A stretch of 64,000 nucleotides of DNA, taken from positions 186,001-250,000 of the forward strand of contig NZ_SUPK01000007.1 of assembly GCF_005049045.1 (NCBI RefSeq), in the 5' to 3' direction. The DNA is from Cohnella pontilimi. Lineage in GTDB: Bacteria; Bacillota; Bacilli; Paenibacillales; Paenibacillaceae. Below, in pieces: positions 16,644 to 24,845 of this stretch. Within the stretch, counting starts at the first letter, position 1, and each line of letters opens with the position of its first letter. The translations under genes were made by a program, and so were the position numbers. The notes under the pieces are model-generated. The model was not told where the DNA came from and made no database searches. It saw only the letters and a program-made list of their open reading frames with translations.

Positions 16644-16680
16644 AAAATTTTGCAGGGCGTGCGGCGGGGTGCAAAATTTT
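16644..16680. promoter_or_regulatory. Candidate enhancer for the sigma-54 activator
   Basis: Perfect 11-bp inverted repeat AAAATTTTGCA / TGCAAAATTTT with a 15-base GC-rich spacer. Its centre (16662) is about 90 bases upstream of the predicted ablB start and about 100 bases upstream of the predicted yodT start, the usual place of enhancer sites for NtrC/RocR-type activators. One site could serve both divergent promoters. Confidence 0.7.
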
Positions 16681-16737
16681 TGGCATCGCAGGTAGAGCCC
16701 GGCATTCGTCTGGTGTCCGGCATGTGCCGTGGTAAAT

Positions 16738-16753
16738 TGGCATGAAAATTGCT
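16738..16753 (+). promoter_or_regulatory. Sigma-54 promoter of the yodTSRQ operon
   Basis: TGGCATGAAAATTGCT: GG (16739-16740) and GC (16751-16752) with exactly 10 bases between. Predicted start about 16764. The leader before the likely GTG start is short. Confidence 0.8.
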
Positions 16754-16772
16754 TCTACGTAGGCGGAAGGGG

Positions 16773-18116
16773 GTGGCCGCCATCGAGCGGGAACATTTGA
16801 TCAAGCCGTTGTTGAATTATCGTTATCCTACCGTTCAGTATGGGAAGGGCTCGTACTTGTACGACGAGAACGGAAAAGCCTACTTGGACGCTTCCTCAGG
16901 CGCGGTAACGGCAGGCATCGGACACGGCACGGCGGAAGTGATCGAGGCGATGCACGAGCAGGCGCAAAAAGTGTCGTTCGTGTACCGCTCCCAGTTTACG
17001 AGCGAACCGGCCGAACGGCTGGCGAAGAAGCTGAGCGATTTGGCGCCGGGCGGCGGTTATTGGTCCTTCTTCGTCAACAGCGGCTCGGAAGCGACCGAGA
17101 CGGCGATGAAAATCGCTATTCAGCATTGGCAGGAGAAGGGCCAGTCAAGCAAATACAAGGTGCTGTCCCGCAGAGTGAGCTATCACGGCATTACGCTGGG
17201 CGCGTTGTCGATGTCGGGTCACGTTCTGCGGAGGAGGCGGTTCATTCCGCTGCTGGAAGAGTTCCCGCTGGTCGCGCCGCCCTATTGTTACCGCTGCCCG
17301 ATGGGAAAGACGCCATCGGAATGCGGAACCGCTTGCGCCGATGATTTGGAATCGGCCGTGAAACGGATCGGAGCCGAGCATATCGCCGCTTTCATCGCCG
17401 AGCCGGTCATCGGCGCAGCCGGAGGCGCCATTGTGCCGCCGGAGGGGTACTACCGGAAAATCAAAGAGATTTGCGAGCGCTATGAAATTTTATTCATTGC
17501 GGATGAGGTCATGACGGGAATCGGCAGGACGGGCGCGATGTTCGGCATGGAGCATTGGGGCGTGGAGCCGGATTTGATCGCGCTCGGCAAAGGGATGAGC
17601 GCCGGATATACGCCCATGGCCGCCACGTTGGTGAAAGACCATGTGATGGAGCCGATTCTGCATGGCTCGAAAGTGGTGATGGCCGGCCACACCTACAGCG
17701 CCAATCCGCAGTCGGCGGCCGTATCGCTGGCCGTGCTGGAATATATCGAGAAGAACGGGCTCGTGCAGGCGGCCGAGGAGAAGGGCCGCGAGCTGCTCAG
17801 CAGGCTAATGGAATTGGCCGGCCGGTACGCGATCATCGGCGATGTCCGGGGCAAAGGGCTGCTGCTTGCGGTGGAGTTTGTGGCCGACCGGGGCAGCAAG
17901 GAGCCTTTTCCGGCTTCGCTGGGTTTGACCGCGCGCGTGACCGACAAAGCCTTCGAGAAAGGGCTGCTGCTGTATCCGGCCGCGGGCGGTGTCGATGGAG
18001 CGGGAGATGCTGTGATCGTCGCTCCCCCTTTCATCATTTCGGAGGAAGAAATGGATGAGCTCGTTCGCATGTTCGATGAGACGATGGTCGAAGTGATGCG
18101 GGAGGTGACGCCATGA
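16773..18116 (+). CDS. yodT: PLP-dependent class III aminotransferase (YodT type)
   Basis: About 447 aa, class III (omega) aminotransferase fold. Visible are FVNSGSEATETAMKIA (cofactor phosphate site), SYHGITLGALS, the Asp of FIADEVMTGIGRTG that contacts the pyridine nitrogen, and the Schiff-base Lys in LIALGKGMSAGYTP. In the B. subtilis yod cluster the counterpart is next to kamA; here it heads a four-gene operon with ATGA overlap to the next gene. It probably removes the 3-amino group of N6-acetyl-beta-lysine (inference). GTG at 16773 behind GGCGGAAG is the likeliest start; a TTG at 16749 lies inside the sigma-54 promoter and cannot be used. Confidence 0.88.
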   Translation: MAAIEREHLIKPLLNYRYPTVQYGKGSYLYDENGKAYLDASSGAVTAGIGHGTAEVIEAMHEQAQKVSFVYRSQFTSEPAERLAKKLSDLAPGGGYWSFFVNSGSEATETAMKIAIQHWQEKGQSSKYKVLSRRVSYHGITLGALSMSGHVLRRRRFIPLLEEFPLVAPPYCYRCPMGKTPSECGTACADDLESAVKRIGAEHIAAFIAEPVIGAAGGAIVPPEGYYRKIKEICERYEILFIADEVMTGIGRTGAMFGMEHWGVEPDLIALGKGMSAGYTPMAATLVKDHVMEPILHGSKVVMAGHTYSANPQSAAVSLAVLEYIEKNGLVQAAEEKGRELLSRLMELAGRYAIIGDVRGKGLLLAVEFVADRGSKEPFPASLGLTARVTDKAFEKGLLLYPAAGGVDGAGDAVIVAPPFIISEEEMDELVRMFDETMVEVMREVTP

Positions 18117-18832
18117 ACAAAATCGGAACGCTGGAGGAAGCGCTGAATCGGATAACGGACGGCTGCACATTGATGTACGGCGGTTTCGGCGGCATCGGCA
18201 ATCCTCCCTCGCTGATCGACGGCATTTTCGAAAAGGGAGTGAAGAACCTCACGCTTATCGGCAATGACACCGCATTTCCGTGGATCGGCATCGGCAGGCT
18301 GGTCACGGCAGGCAGGGTGCGCAAGGTGATCACGTCGCATATCGGATCCAATCCGTACGCAGGTCAGCAAATGGAAGAGGGAAGCTTGGAAGTCGAGTTT
18401 TATCCTCAAGGCACGCTGGCGGAAAAAATCCGGGCCGGCGGCGTCGGACTCGGCGGCATACTCGTCGATGTGGGGATCGGCACGATGATCGAGGAAGGCA
18501 AGGAAACGGTGGTTGTGGATGGGCGCAAATATTTGGTGGAGCCGGCGCTGACCGCCGAGGTGGCGATCGTTCATGCCCGCAAGGCAGACCCGTTCGGCAA
18601 CCTGGTCTTCGACAAAACCGGGCGCAATTTCAATCCGCTCGTGGCGATGGCCGGGCAATACACAATTGCGGAAGCGGATGAGATCGTCCCGCTTGGGGAG
18701 CTGGATCCGGAAAACGTCGTGACGCCGGGCATATTCGTCGATAGGGTCATTCCGGGCAAAGGGGTGAATTGGGAATGGGTATGGGAGAAGAAAGCCGCGA
18801 CCGCATCGCGCGGCGCGCAGCCCGGGAGTTGA
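18113..18832 (+). CDS. yodS: CoA-transferase subunit A (YodS type)
   Basis: 239 aa, the alpha subunit of a class I 3-oxoacid CoA-transferase (AtoD/ScoA family): glycine-rich MYGGFGGIGNPPSLIDGI near the start and the family blocks GTLAEKIRAGGVGLGG and VEPALTAEVAIVHARKADPFGN. Together with the B subunit it moves CoA from an acyl-CoA to a 3-oxo acid. The start overlaps the aminotransferase stop (ATGA) behind GGGAGGTG. The 3' end reads about 58 bases into the subunit B gene, a longer overlap than usual, adding a tail of about 20 residues. Confidence 0.9.
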   Translation: MNKIGTLEEALNRITDGCTLMYGGFGGIGNPPSLIDGIFEKGVKNLTLIGNDTAFPWIGIGRLVTAGRVRKVITSHIGSNPYAGQQMEEGSLEVEFYPQGTLAEKIRAGGVGLGGILVDVGIGTMIEEGKETVVVDGRKYLVEPALTAEVAIVHARKADPFGNLVFDKTGRNFNPLVAMAGQYTIAEADEIVPLGELDPENVVTPGIFVDRVIPGKGVNWEWVWEKKAATASRGAQPGS

Positions 18833-19449
18833 AGGACGGTATGGTGGTGAACCTCGGCATCGGGATTCCGACGCGCGTGGCGGATTTTATCCCGGAAGGG
18901 GTCCAGGTTGTTTTCCATGCGGAAAACGGGATTCTAGGCGCCGGGCCGACACCGGAGCCGGGGAAAGAGGACGGCTTTCTCTGCAATGCCGGCGGGTATC
19001 CCGTCACCATAGTGGAAGGCGCCTCTTATTGCGACAGCGCCATCGCGTTTGCGATGATCCGCCGCGGCGGCATCGACATGACCGTGCTCGGGGCGCTTGA
19101 GGTGAGCGGGAGGGGCGACTTGGCGAACTGGATCGTGCCGGGCAAACGGGCGGCCGGCATCGGCGGGGCCATGGAGTTGGCGCAGAAAGCGAAAAAAGTG
19201 GTCGTGCTCATGAACCATGTGAACCGGGACGGCCAGTCGAAAATTCGAAAGGAGTGCGAGCTGCCGCTGACGGCGCGGGAGTGCGTGGATTTGATTATCA
19301 CGGATATGGCGGTCATGGAGGTCACGGGGGAAGGGCTCGTTTTACGGGAAGTAATGGCTCCCTATACGGTTGAAGAAGTGGTCCGCTATACGGAAGCCGA
19401 GTTGCAAATCCCGGATACCGTCGCGTACATAGGAGGGGACGCGCCATGA
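18775..19449 (+). CDS. yodR: CoA-transferase subunit B (YodR type)
   Basis: About 224 aa, the beta subunit. The catalytic glutamate that forms the glutamyl-CoA thioester is in HAENGILGAGP (about residue 50). Family blocks VNLGIGIPTRVADFIP and MTVLGALEVSGRGDLANWIVPGK are intact. ATG at 18775 has AGGGGTG 9 bases upstream; TTG at 18769 is an alternative. It starts inside the subunit A gene and its own stop overlaps the deacylase start (ATGA), so the operon is translationally coupled throughout. Confidence 0.9.
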   Translation: MGMGEESRDRIARRAARELKDGMVVNLGIGIPTRVADFIPEGVQVVFHAENGILGAGPTPEPGKEDGFLCNAGGYPVTIVEGASYCDSAIAFAMIRRGGIDMTVLGALEVSGRGDLANWIVPGKRAAGIGGAMELAQKAKKVVVLMNHVNRDGQSKIRKECELPLTARECVDLIITDMAVMEVTGEGLVLREVMAPYTVEEVVRYTEAELQIPDTVAYIGGDAP

Positions 19450-20714
19450 GCCTGCAAAGCAAGGTTCGGGAGTGGATGCGGACTCATCGTGAGGAAGGCA
19501 CCGCTTTGCTGCAAAGCTTGGTGCGGCTTCCGAGTACGCAAGGAAGGGAGCGGGAGGCGCAGGAGCTCGTGGCTGGGATGCTGCGCGAGATGGGACTCGC
19601 GGTGCGGGTGTGGGAGCCGGACGGGGAAGCTTTGCGGAGCCACCCGTATTTTTATTCGCCGAGAGACCGGTTTGCGGGCAGTCCGAATGTCGTCGGCGTA
19701 CTGAAAGGGACGGGCGGGGGCCGCTCTTTGATTTTGAACGGGCATATGGATGTGGTGCCGGAGGGTGACCGCGGGCAGTGGCAGCATGATCCGTTCAGCG
19801 GTGAAGTGGCGGACGGTAAGCTGTTCGGACGCGGCGCGACGGATATGAAAGGCGGCAACGTCTCGATGCTGTTGACGATTCAGGCACTGCGGGAGCTGGG
19901 GGTCCGGCTGAAGGGAGACGTCATATTCCAAAGCGTCGTCGAAGAGGAGAGCGGAGGAGCGGGGACTCTTGCGGCCATAATGAACGGCTATCGGGCGGAT
20001 GCCGCGCTCATTCCCGAGCCTACGAACATGCGGATTTTTCCGAAGCAGCAAGGATCCATGTGGTTCCGCGTGACGGTCAAAGGGCGTTCCGCCCACGGAG
20101 GAACCCGGTATGAAGGGGTCAGCGCGATCGAGAAAAGCATGATCGTCGTCCAGCATATCCGGGAGCTCGAGCAGGCGAGGAATTCGGCGATGACCGATCC
20201 GCTGTATGCGGGCAATCCGATCCCGATTCCGATCAATATCGGCGTCATAAGAGGCGGCAACTGGCCTTCCTCCGTGCCGGATTCGGTCGTTCTCGAAGGA
20301 AGAATGGGCGTCGCGCCGGAAGAAGCGATCGAGCATGCCAAGGAAGCCATGGAGCGATGGATGGAGCGGCTTGAAGAGAAGGATGCCTGGTTCGCGAAGA
20401 CTCCTGTATCACTGGAGTGGTTCGGCGCCAGGTGGGTGCCGGGCAGCGTGGATCCGGGGCATGAGCTGATTGCGGTGTTGTCGTCACAGTATCAGGAAGT
20501 GACGGGGAAGGAAGCGGTGATTCAGGCATCCCCATGGGGCACGGACGGCGGCCTGCTCACGTTGCTGGGAGACACGCCTGCCGTCGTGTTCGGGCCGGGT
20601 GTCACCCATGTCGCCCACTACCCGAATGAGTACATCGAACTGGAGGATATGTTTCGCGCCGCGGAGATCATGGCTTTGACGCTGGTACAATGGTGCGGTT
20701 TGGAAGAGGAGTAA
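19446..20714 (+). CDS. yodQ: M20 family deacylase (ArgE/DapE-like, YodQ type)
   Basis: 422 aa. M20 metallo-hydrolase motifs are intact: LNGHMDVVPEG (first metal His and Asp), GRGATDMKGG (bridging Asp), VVEEESGGAGT (catalytic Glu pair) and near the end VTHVAHYPNEYIELEDM (last metal His). Such enzymes remove acyl groups from amino acids. In this pathway it would release the N-acetyl group put on by AblB after the carbon skeleton has been cut (inference). It is the last gene of the four-gene operon and is followed by a strong terminator. Confidence 0.9.
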   Translation: MSLQSKVREWMRTHREEGTALLQSLVRLPSTQGREREAQELVAGMLREMGLAVRVWEPDGEALRSHPYFYSPRDRFAGSPNVVGVLKGTGGGRSLILNGHMDVVPEGDRGQWQHDPFSGEVADGKLFGRGATDMKGGNVSMLLTIQALRELGVRLKGDVIFQSVVEEESGGAGTLAAIMNGYRADAALIPEPTNMRIFPKQQGSMWFRVTVKGRSAHGGTRYEGVSAIEKSMIVVQHIRELEQARNSAMTDPLYAGNPIPIPINIGVIRGGNWPSSVPDSVVLEGRMGVAPEEAIEHAKEAMERWMERLEEKDAWFAKTPVSLEWFGARWVPGSVDPGHELIAVLSSQYQEVTGKEAVIQASPWGTDGGLLTLLGDTPAVVFGPGVTHVAHYPNEYIELEDMFRAAEIMALTLVQWCGLEEE

Positions 20715-20722
20715 TTCGTGCG

Positions 20723-20772
20723 AAAAAGACCTTGCCTGTACCGGCTTTAGCCGGTGAAGGCAAGGTCTTTTT
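20723..20772. terminator. Bidirectional terminator between yodQ and kamA
   Basis: 14-bp stem AAAAAGACCTTGCC (20723-20736) with GGCAAGGTCTTTTT (20759-20772), with a smaller inner ACCGGCTTTAGCCGGT hairpin. It ends both convergent transcripts. Confidence 0.92.
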
Positions 20773-20798
20773 ACTGAGTCGCGGTTATTTTGTAAAGA

Positions 20799-22229
20799 TT
20801 ACTTAGGCGCTGGAGGAGTTTGCTTCAGTTTCGCTTGGATCAGCTTCTCTTTCATTTCGTCGCGTTTTTGGCGGCGGTCCTTGAGCGAGGTGTGATCCGG
20901 CATTTGCTCGTACATTTTCCTTCGGCTGATGCGGCGCAAGTTTTCCGGCACGAGGTTGAATCTCTCATCCTTCATGAGTGCGGCGATGCCGGTGCTTTCC
21001 GGCCGCTTCTCGATCCCATAAATTTCGTTGAAGTATTCGTCCGCCTTGCCCGGCACGTAATTTTTCGGTTCCGGATAACCGACGATCACGCCTTCATAGT
21101 TGCGCAGAATGACTTTGTCCTGGCTTTGCGAGATGAGATAGTTCGGCTGAAGCGCGATTTTGCCGCCGCCTCCGGGGGCATCCACGACAAACGTCGGTAC
21201 CGCGTAACCGGAAGTATGGCCTCGCAGCGATTCGATAATCTCGAGTCCCTTCGAGACGGGAGCTCGGAAATGGCCGATGCCTTCGGACAAGTCGCACTGG
21301 TAAATGTAATAGGGGCGGACGCGAATTTTGACGAGCTCATGCATAAGTTTTTTCATAATATGCGTACTGTCGTTAATCCCCGCTAAAATGACCGCCTGGT
21401 TGCCGAGAGGCACCCCCGCGTCGGCCAGCATCGTGCAAGCTTTTTTAGCTTCTTCCGTCATTTCGAGCGGGTGGTTGAAATGGGTGTTCAGCCACACCGG
21501 ATGGTATTTGCGGATCATGGTGCACAAATTCTCCGTTATCCGCTGCGGGAACACGACCGGTGCCCTCGTACCGATGCGGATAATCTCGACATGAGGAATT
21601 TCCCGTAAATTTTTCAGGATATATTCGAGGATTTGATCGTTGATCAGCAGCCCGTCGCCGCCGGAAAGCAGGACGTCCCGGACGTCCGGCGTTCTGCGGA
21701 TATAGTCGATGGCATCGTCCATCTGCTTCTTGGGGACGCCCATGCCCACCTGACCGGAGAAACGTCGGCGCGTGCAATACCGGCAATACATCGAGCATTG
21801 GTTTGTGACGAGAAACAATACCCGGTCCGGATAACGGTGCGTCAGCCCGGGCGTAGGCGAATCTTCGTCTTCGGACAACGGATCCTCTTGGTCGTAAGGG
21901 GTTTTCAGCAGTTCGGCGGAAATCGGCACGGACTGCATGCGAATCGGGCACCGCGGATCGTCCGGATGCATCAGCGAGGCGTAATACGGCGTAATGTTCA
22001 GCGGAATCGTCCGGGTGGAAATCCGGACGCCTTCTTCTTCGTCGGGGGTCAGATTGACCACTTGCTTCAATTCGTCCAACGTCTTGATCGTATGGGTGAG
22101 CTGCCATATCCAATCGTTCCATTGTTCATCCGTTACGCCTTTCCATAAAGCTACGTCTTTCCAGTGCCGCTTGCTGCTGAGGGGTACAAAATTCGTCCCT
22201 CCCTGCATATCGCTCATAGACATGCTCAT
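20799..22229 (-). CDS. kamA: L-lysine 2,3-aminomutase
   Basis: About 476 aa radical-SAM, PLP-dependent enzyme converting L-lysine to L-beta-lysine. The cluster-binding cysteines are in CSMYCRYC (C-x3-C-x2-C, about residue 135), followed by TRRRFSG typical of KamA; GGDGLL and the PLP-Lys region near the C-terminus (PNYLISQSQDKVILRNYEG) are present. ATG at 22229 has GGGAGGTG about 10 bases upstream; a GTG at 22238 lies too close to it. It has its own sigma-54 promoter at 22268-22284, in the 57-base gap after the regulator gene, and points away from it in the same direction. Confidence 0.95.
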   Translation of the reverse strand: MSMSMSDMQGGTNFVPLSSKRHWKDVALWKGVTDEQWNDWIWQLTHTIKTLDELKQVVNLTPDEEEGVRISTRTIPLNITPYYASLMHPDDPRCPIRMQSVPISAELLKTPYDQEDPLSEDEDSPTPGLTHRYPDRVLFLVTNQCSMYCRYCTRRRFSGQVGMGVPKKQMDDAIDYIRRTPDVRDVLLSGGDGLLINDQILEYILKNLREIPHVEIIRIGTRAPVVFPQRITENLCTMIRKYHPVWLNTHFNHPLEMTEEAKKACTMLADAGVPLGNQAVILAGINDSTHIMKKLMHELVKIRVRPYYIYQCDLSEGIGHFRAPVSKGLEIIESLRGHTSGYAVPTFVVDAPGGGGKIALQPNYLISQSQDKVILRNYEGVIVGYPEPKNYVPGKADEYFNEIYGIEKRPESTGIAALMKDERFNLVPENLRRISRRKMYEQMPDHTSLKDRRQKRDEMKEKLIQAKLKQTPPAPK

Positions 22230-22267
22230 GATTTGCACACCTCCCGGGAGATCTCGCTCCTCAAGGT

Positions 22268-22284
22268 CGCAAGAAGCATGCCAA
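22268..22284 (-). promoter_or_regulatory. Sigma-54 promoter of kamA
   Basis: Minus strand TTGGCATGCTTCTTGCG with GG and GC 10 bases apart. Predicted start about 22257, about 28 bases before the ATG. It begins 2-3 bases after the stop codon of the activator gene. Confidence 0.78.
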
Positions 22285-22286
22285 GT

Positions 22287-23783
22287 TCAAGGTTTCCTCA
22301 CGATCCCATAACGTTTCATCTTGTATTGCAGCGACTGCCTCTTGATGCCCAAGGTTTGGGCGGTAAGGGTGATATTGTAGTCGTTTTTGTGCAGCGCCTC
22401 GAGTATGGATAAACGTTCAAACTCCTGCACCCGATCGGTCAACCTGCCGACTGAGTGCGGATCCACTGCTTGGCTGCGCGGCGCAGGCACCCGAGCGGGC
22501 GAGTACGCTACGTGAAACTCCCGGATATGGGCCGGCAAATGATGTTCTTCGATGCGCTCCTCGCCGAGTTCCAACATGTTGAAAGCGGACTCGATCGCAT
22601 GGCTTAATTCCCGCACGTTGCCCGGCCAGGAGTAAGCCAGCAGCCGTTCGAGCGCGGCCGGGGAGATGCCGTTGATGGTGACCCCGAACAGCGGATTGAA
22701 TTTCTCAATAAAATGTTCCGCAAGCAGCGGAATATCTTCGCTTCTTTGCTGAAGCGGGGGCAGATACAGATTGACGACACTGAGGCGGAAATATAGATCG
22801 TGCCGCAATATGCCCTTTTCCAGCGCGTCCTTCGGATCCGTGTTCATCGCCGTAATGACGCGGACATCCGCCTGCTGCTCGGTTGTCCCGCCGATGCGGC
22901 GCACCATCCCGTCCTGCAGCACGCGAAGCAGCTTAGCCTGCAGGTATAGATCCAAGCTGTTCAACTCATCCAAAAACAGCGTGCCCCCGTTGGCTTGCTC
23001 GAACAAGCCGGGCCGGTCGATCGCGCCGGTGAATGCCCCTCTGGCGGTGCCGAACATGAGTCCCTCCAGCAAATCCGCGGGAACGGCCGCACAGTTTTGC
23101 GCGATGAACGGCCGGCTGCGCCGGACACCGGCATTATGAATGCTTTGCGCGAACAGTTCTTTGCCGGTGCCCGTCGGGCCGCTAATCATGACGGGAGAGC
23201 TGGTGCGGGACGTTTTTTTGGCCAGCGAAAGCGCATCCGCGAACGGCTTGCTGCGGCCAATCAAATCGCTGAACTCGTATCGGGCGGTGCCTTTGTTTTT
23301 GTTCTGCTTTTGCTGCGCTTCGTGCAGCTGGTGACGCAGATCGAGAATCTGATCGTGCAATTGAACAATGTTCGTAATATCTTTGGCCACTTCCAGCGCG
23401 CCGACGACTTCTCCGTGATCAAGCAGCGGATAAGTGCGGTTAATCGTCGTGATTCGTTTGCCGGAGGAATTGTAATAGGTTTGGATGTGTTCGGGAAGCT
23501 CCTTGCCGGTTTGCAAAACGGTGGCGAGCGTGCTCGTCTCATGGGTGAGGGACGGGTAGAGCTGGAATATGTTCTGGCCGATCACCTGCTCGCGCCGGAA
23601 GCCGTCCATCTCCGCCATTTTATCGTTGTAAAAGACGGTCATCCCCTGCCGGTCGATCAGGTGGACGCCGACGTCGACTATATTCAATATTTTTTCGAAA
23701 TACTCGGATGCAAAGCCGCTGTCGCCCGCCAATCGACTCACCTTCCCCATTGGAGTGCATGGAAACATCACCCATTTTTTCAT
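22287..23783 (-). CDS. Sigma-54-dependent PAS activator of the lysine locus (KamR/RocR type)
   Basis: About 498 aa. A PAS domain (about residues 20-130, ending ALEVAKDITNIVQLHDQI) is followed by the AAA+ domain with Walker A GPTGTGKE, the sigma-54-contacting GAFTGA loop, Walker B GTLFLDELNS and the arginine-finger region FRLSVVNLYLPPL, then a Fis-type helix-turn-helix at the end (ILEALHKNDYNITLTAQTLG, IKRQSLQYKMK). All three parts are intact, so it should be a working activator. ATG at 23783 follows AAGGGG; a TTG at 23732 is another option. It stands directly before the sigma-54 promoter of kamA. In Bacillus thuringiensis a regulator of the kam locus called KamR is, to my recollection, sigma-54 dependent. 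Confidence 0.88.
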   Translation of the reverse strand: MKKWVMFPCTPMGKVSRLAGDSGFASEYFEKILNIVDVGVHLIDRQGMTVFYNDKMAEMDGFRREQVIGQNIFQLYPSLTHETSTLATVLQTGKELPEHIQTYYNSSGKRITTINRTYPLLDHGEVVGALEVAKDITNIVQLHDQILDLRHQLHEAQQKQNKNKGTARYEFSDLIGRSKPFADALSLAKKTSRTSSPVMISGPTGTGKELFAQSIHNAGVRRSRPFIAQNCAAVPADLLEGLMFGTARGAFTGAIDRPGLFEQANGGTLFLDELNSLDLYLQAKLLRVLQDGMVRRIGGTTEQQADVRVITAMNTDPKDALEKGILRHDLYFRLSVVNLYLPPLQQRSEDIPLLAEHFIEKFNPLFGVTINGISPAALERLLAYSWPGNVRELSHAIESAFNMLELGEERIEEHHLPAHIREFHVAYSPARVPAPRSQAVDPHSVGRLTDRVQEFERLSILEALHKNDYNITLTAQTLGIKRQSLQYKMKRYGIVRKP

Positions 23784-23890
23784 TATACCTGCCCCTTTTT
23801 CGATTGACACGCAAAAAACACAATTGCAGGCAGGGATTGGCGCGGCGGGCCGGGAATAAAAATTATAAAACGAGTGAGGGGGTCCGGACG

Positions 23891-24832
23891 TTGACAACAC
23901 CTCAGATGAGTTATATTTCGATACCGGGAGTGGAGAAGCCGGTTTCCAAACTGATTATGGGATCCATGATGCTCAGCGACGAGAAGATGGAATATTCGGC
24001 AGAGTTGTTGGACGCCTACATATCGGCCGGCGGGAACGCGATCGATACGGCGCATGTGTATGGGCCTCACGGGATGAAAGCGATCGGCAACTGGATGCGG
24101 GAAAGGGGCAATCGTTCCTCGATGACGCTGATCGGCAAAGGGGCTCATCCCGACGCAGCGGGACCTCGCATGACGAAATCGGCGATCGACGCCGATTTGT
24201 CGGAATCGCTGGAGCGGATGCAGACGGAGTATGTTGATATTTTCATGCTGCACCGGGACGATCCGAACAAATCGGTCGGCGAAATTCTCGAATTGCTTCA
24301 AGGGCCGCTGGAGGCGGGATTATGTTGGGCGCTCGGGGCTTCCAACTGGACGACGAAGCGGCTCGAGGAAGCCAATGCTTACGCCGCACGGCACGGCTTG
24401 ACCGGGTTTGCGTGCAACAGCCCGAATCTGAGCCTGGCCAAGCCCAACGAGCCCCGCTGGGCCGGCTGCGTATCCGCCGGAGCGGAGGATATCGCTTGGC
24501 ACATCCGCACGCAGCTTCCGCTGTTGTCTTGGTCTTCGCAAGCCGGGGGCTTTTTTACCGGCCGGTACTCGCCAGAAAAACGTGAGGATCCGGAAGCGGT
24601 GCGAGTCTATTACAGCGAAGCAAATTGGGAGCGATATAGAAGGGCGTCGAGGCTGGCCGAAGAGAAAGGTACCGATGCCAACCAAATCGCGCTTGCTTAT
24701 GTGCTGCACCAGCCGTTTCCGACCTGCGCGCTGATCGGAAGCCAGACGCCGGCGGAAGTATTTTCGAGTGCGGAGGCGTTAAGGGTGAGCTTGACGCACG
24801 AGGAAATCCGGTGGCTGGATCTTCAGAATTGA
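23891..24832 (+). CDS. Aldo/keto reductase
   Basis: About 313 aa, TIM-barrel oxidoreductase using NADPH. The catalytic tetrad is visible: Asp in AIDTAHVYG, Tyr in the same block, Lys in LIGKGAH and His in FMLHRDD. The C-terminal cofactor part (CALIGSQTPAEVFSSAEAL) is intact. TTG at 23891 has GAGGGGG 8 bases upstream; the frame upstream of it is open but has no start signal and lies across the divergent activator promoter. The natural substrate is not evident. Confidence 0.88.
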   Translation: MTTPQMSYISIPGVEKPVSKLIMGSMMLSDEKMEYSAELLDAYISAGGNAIDTAHVYGPHGMKAIGNWMRERGNRSSMTLIGKGAHPDAAGPRMTKSAIDADLSESLERMQTEYVDIFMLHRDDPNKSVGEILELLQGPLEAGLCWALGASNWTTKRLEEANAYAARHGLTGFACNSPNLSLAKPNEPRWAGCVSAGAEDIAWHIRTQLPLLSWSSQAGGFFTGRYSPEKREDPEAVRVYYSEANWERYRRASRLAEEKGTDANQIALAYVLHQPFPTCALIGSQTPAEVFSSAEALRVSLTHEEIRWLDLQN

Positions 24833-24845
24833 GGGGGACTTCGGC

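Noticed and set aside
17693-18658. 321-codon minus-strand open frame under the yodT and yodS genes
   Set aside because: Shadow of two conserved genes in GC-rich DNA; no start signal or recognisable domain.
19386-20336. 316-codon minus-strand open frame under yodQ
   Set aside because: Shadow of the deacylase gene; composition is not protein-like and there is no start signal.
22351-22366. Inverted repeat GCCCAA-GGT-TTGGGC near the 3' end of the activator gene, considered as the kamA enhancer
   Set aside because: Short, unrelated to the perfect repeat at 16644-16680, and it lies in codons of the conserved helix-turn-helix.
22995-23807. 270-codon plus-strand open frame opposite the sigma-54 activator
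   Set aside because: Shadow of the AAA+ gene, whose motifs are all intact on the other strand.
23783-23890. TATAAT overlapping the activator start and a GCAA-N9-TTGC repeat upstream, considered as promoter and autoregulatory site
   Set aside because: The -10 would lie on the start codon and the repeat is only 4 bp per arm; too weak to report.
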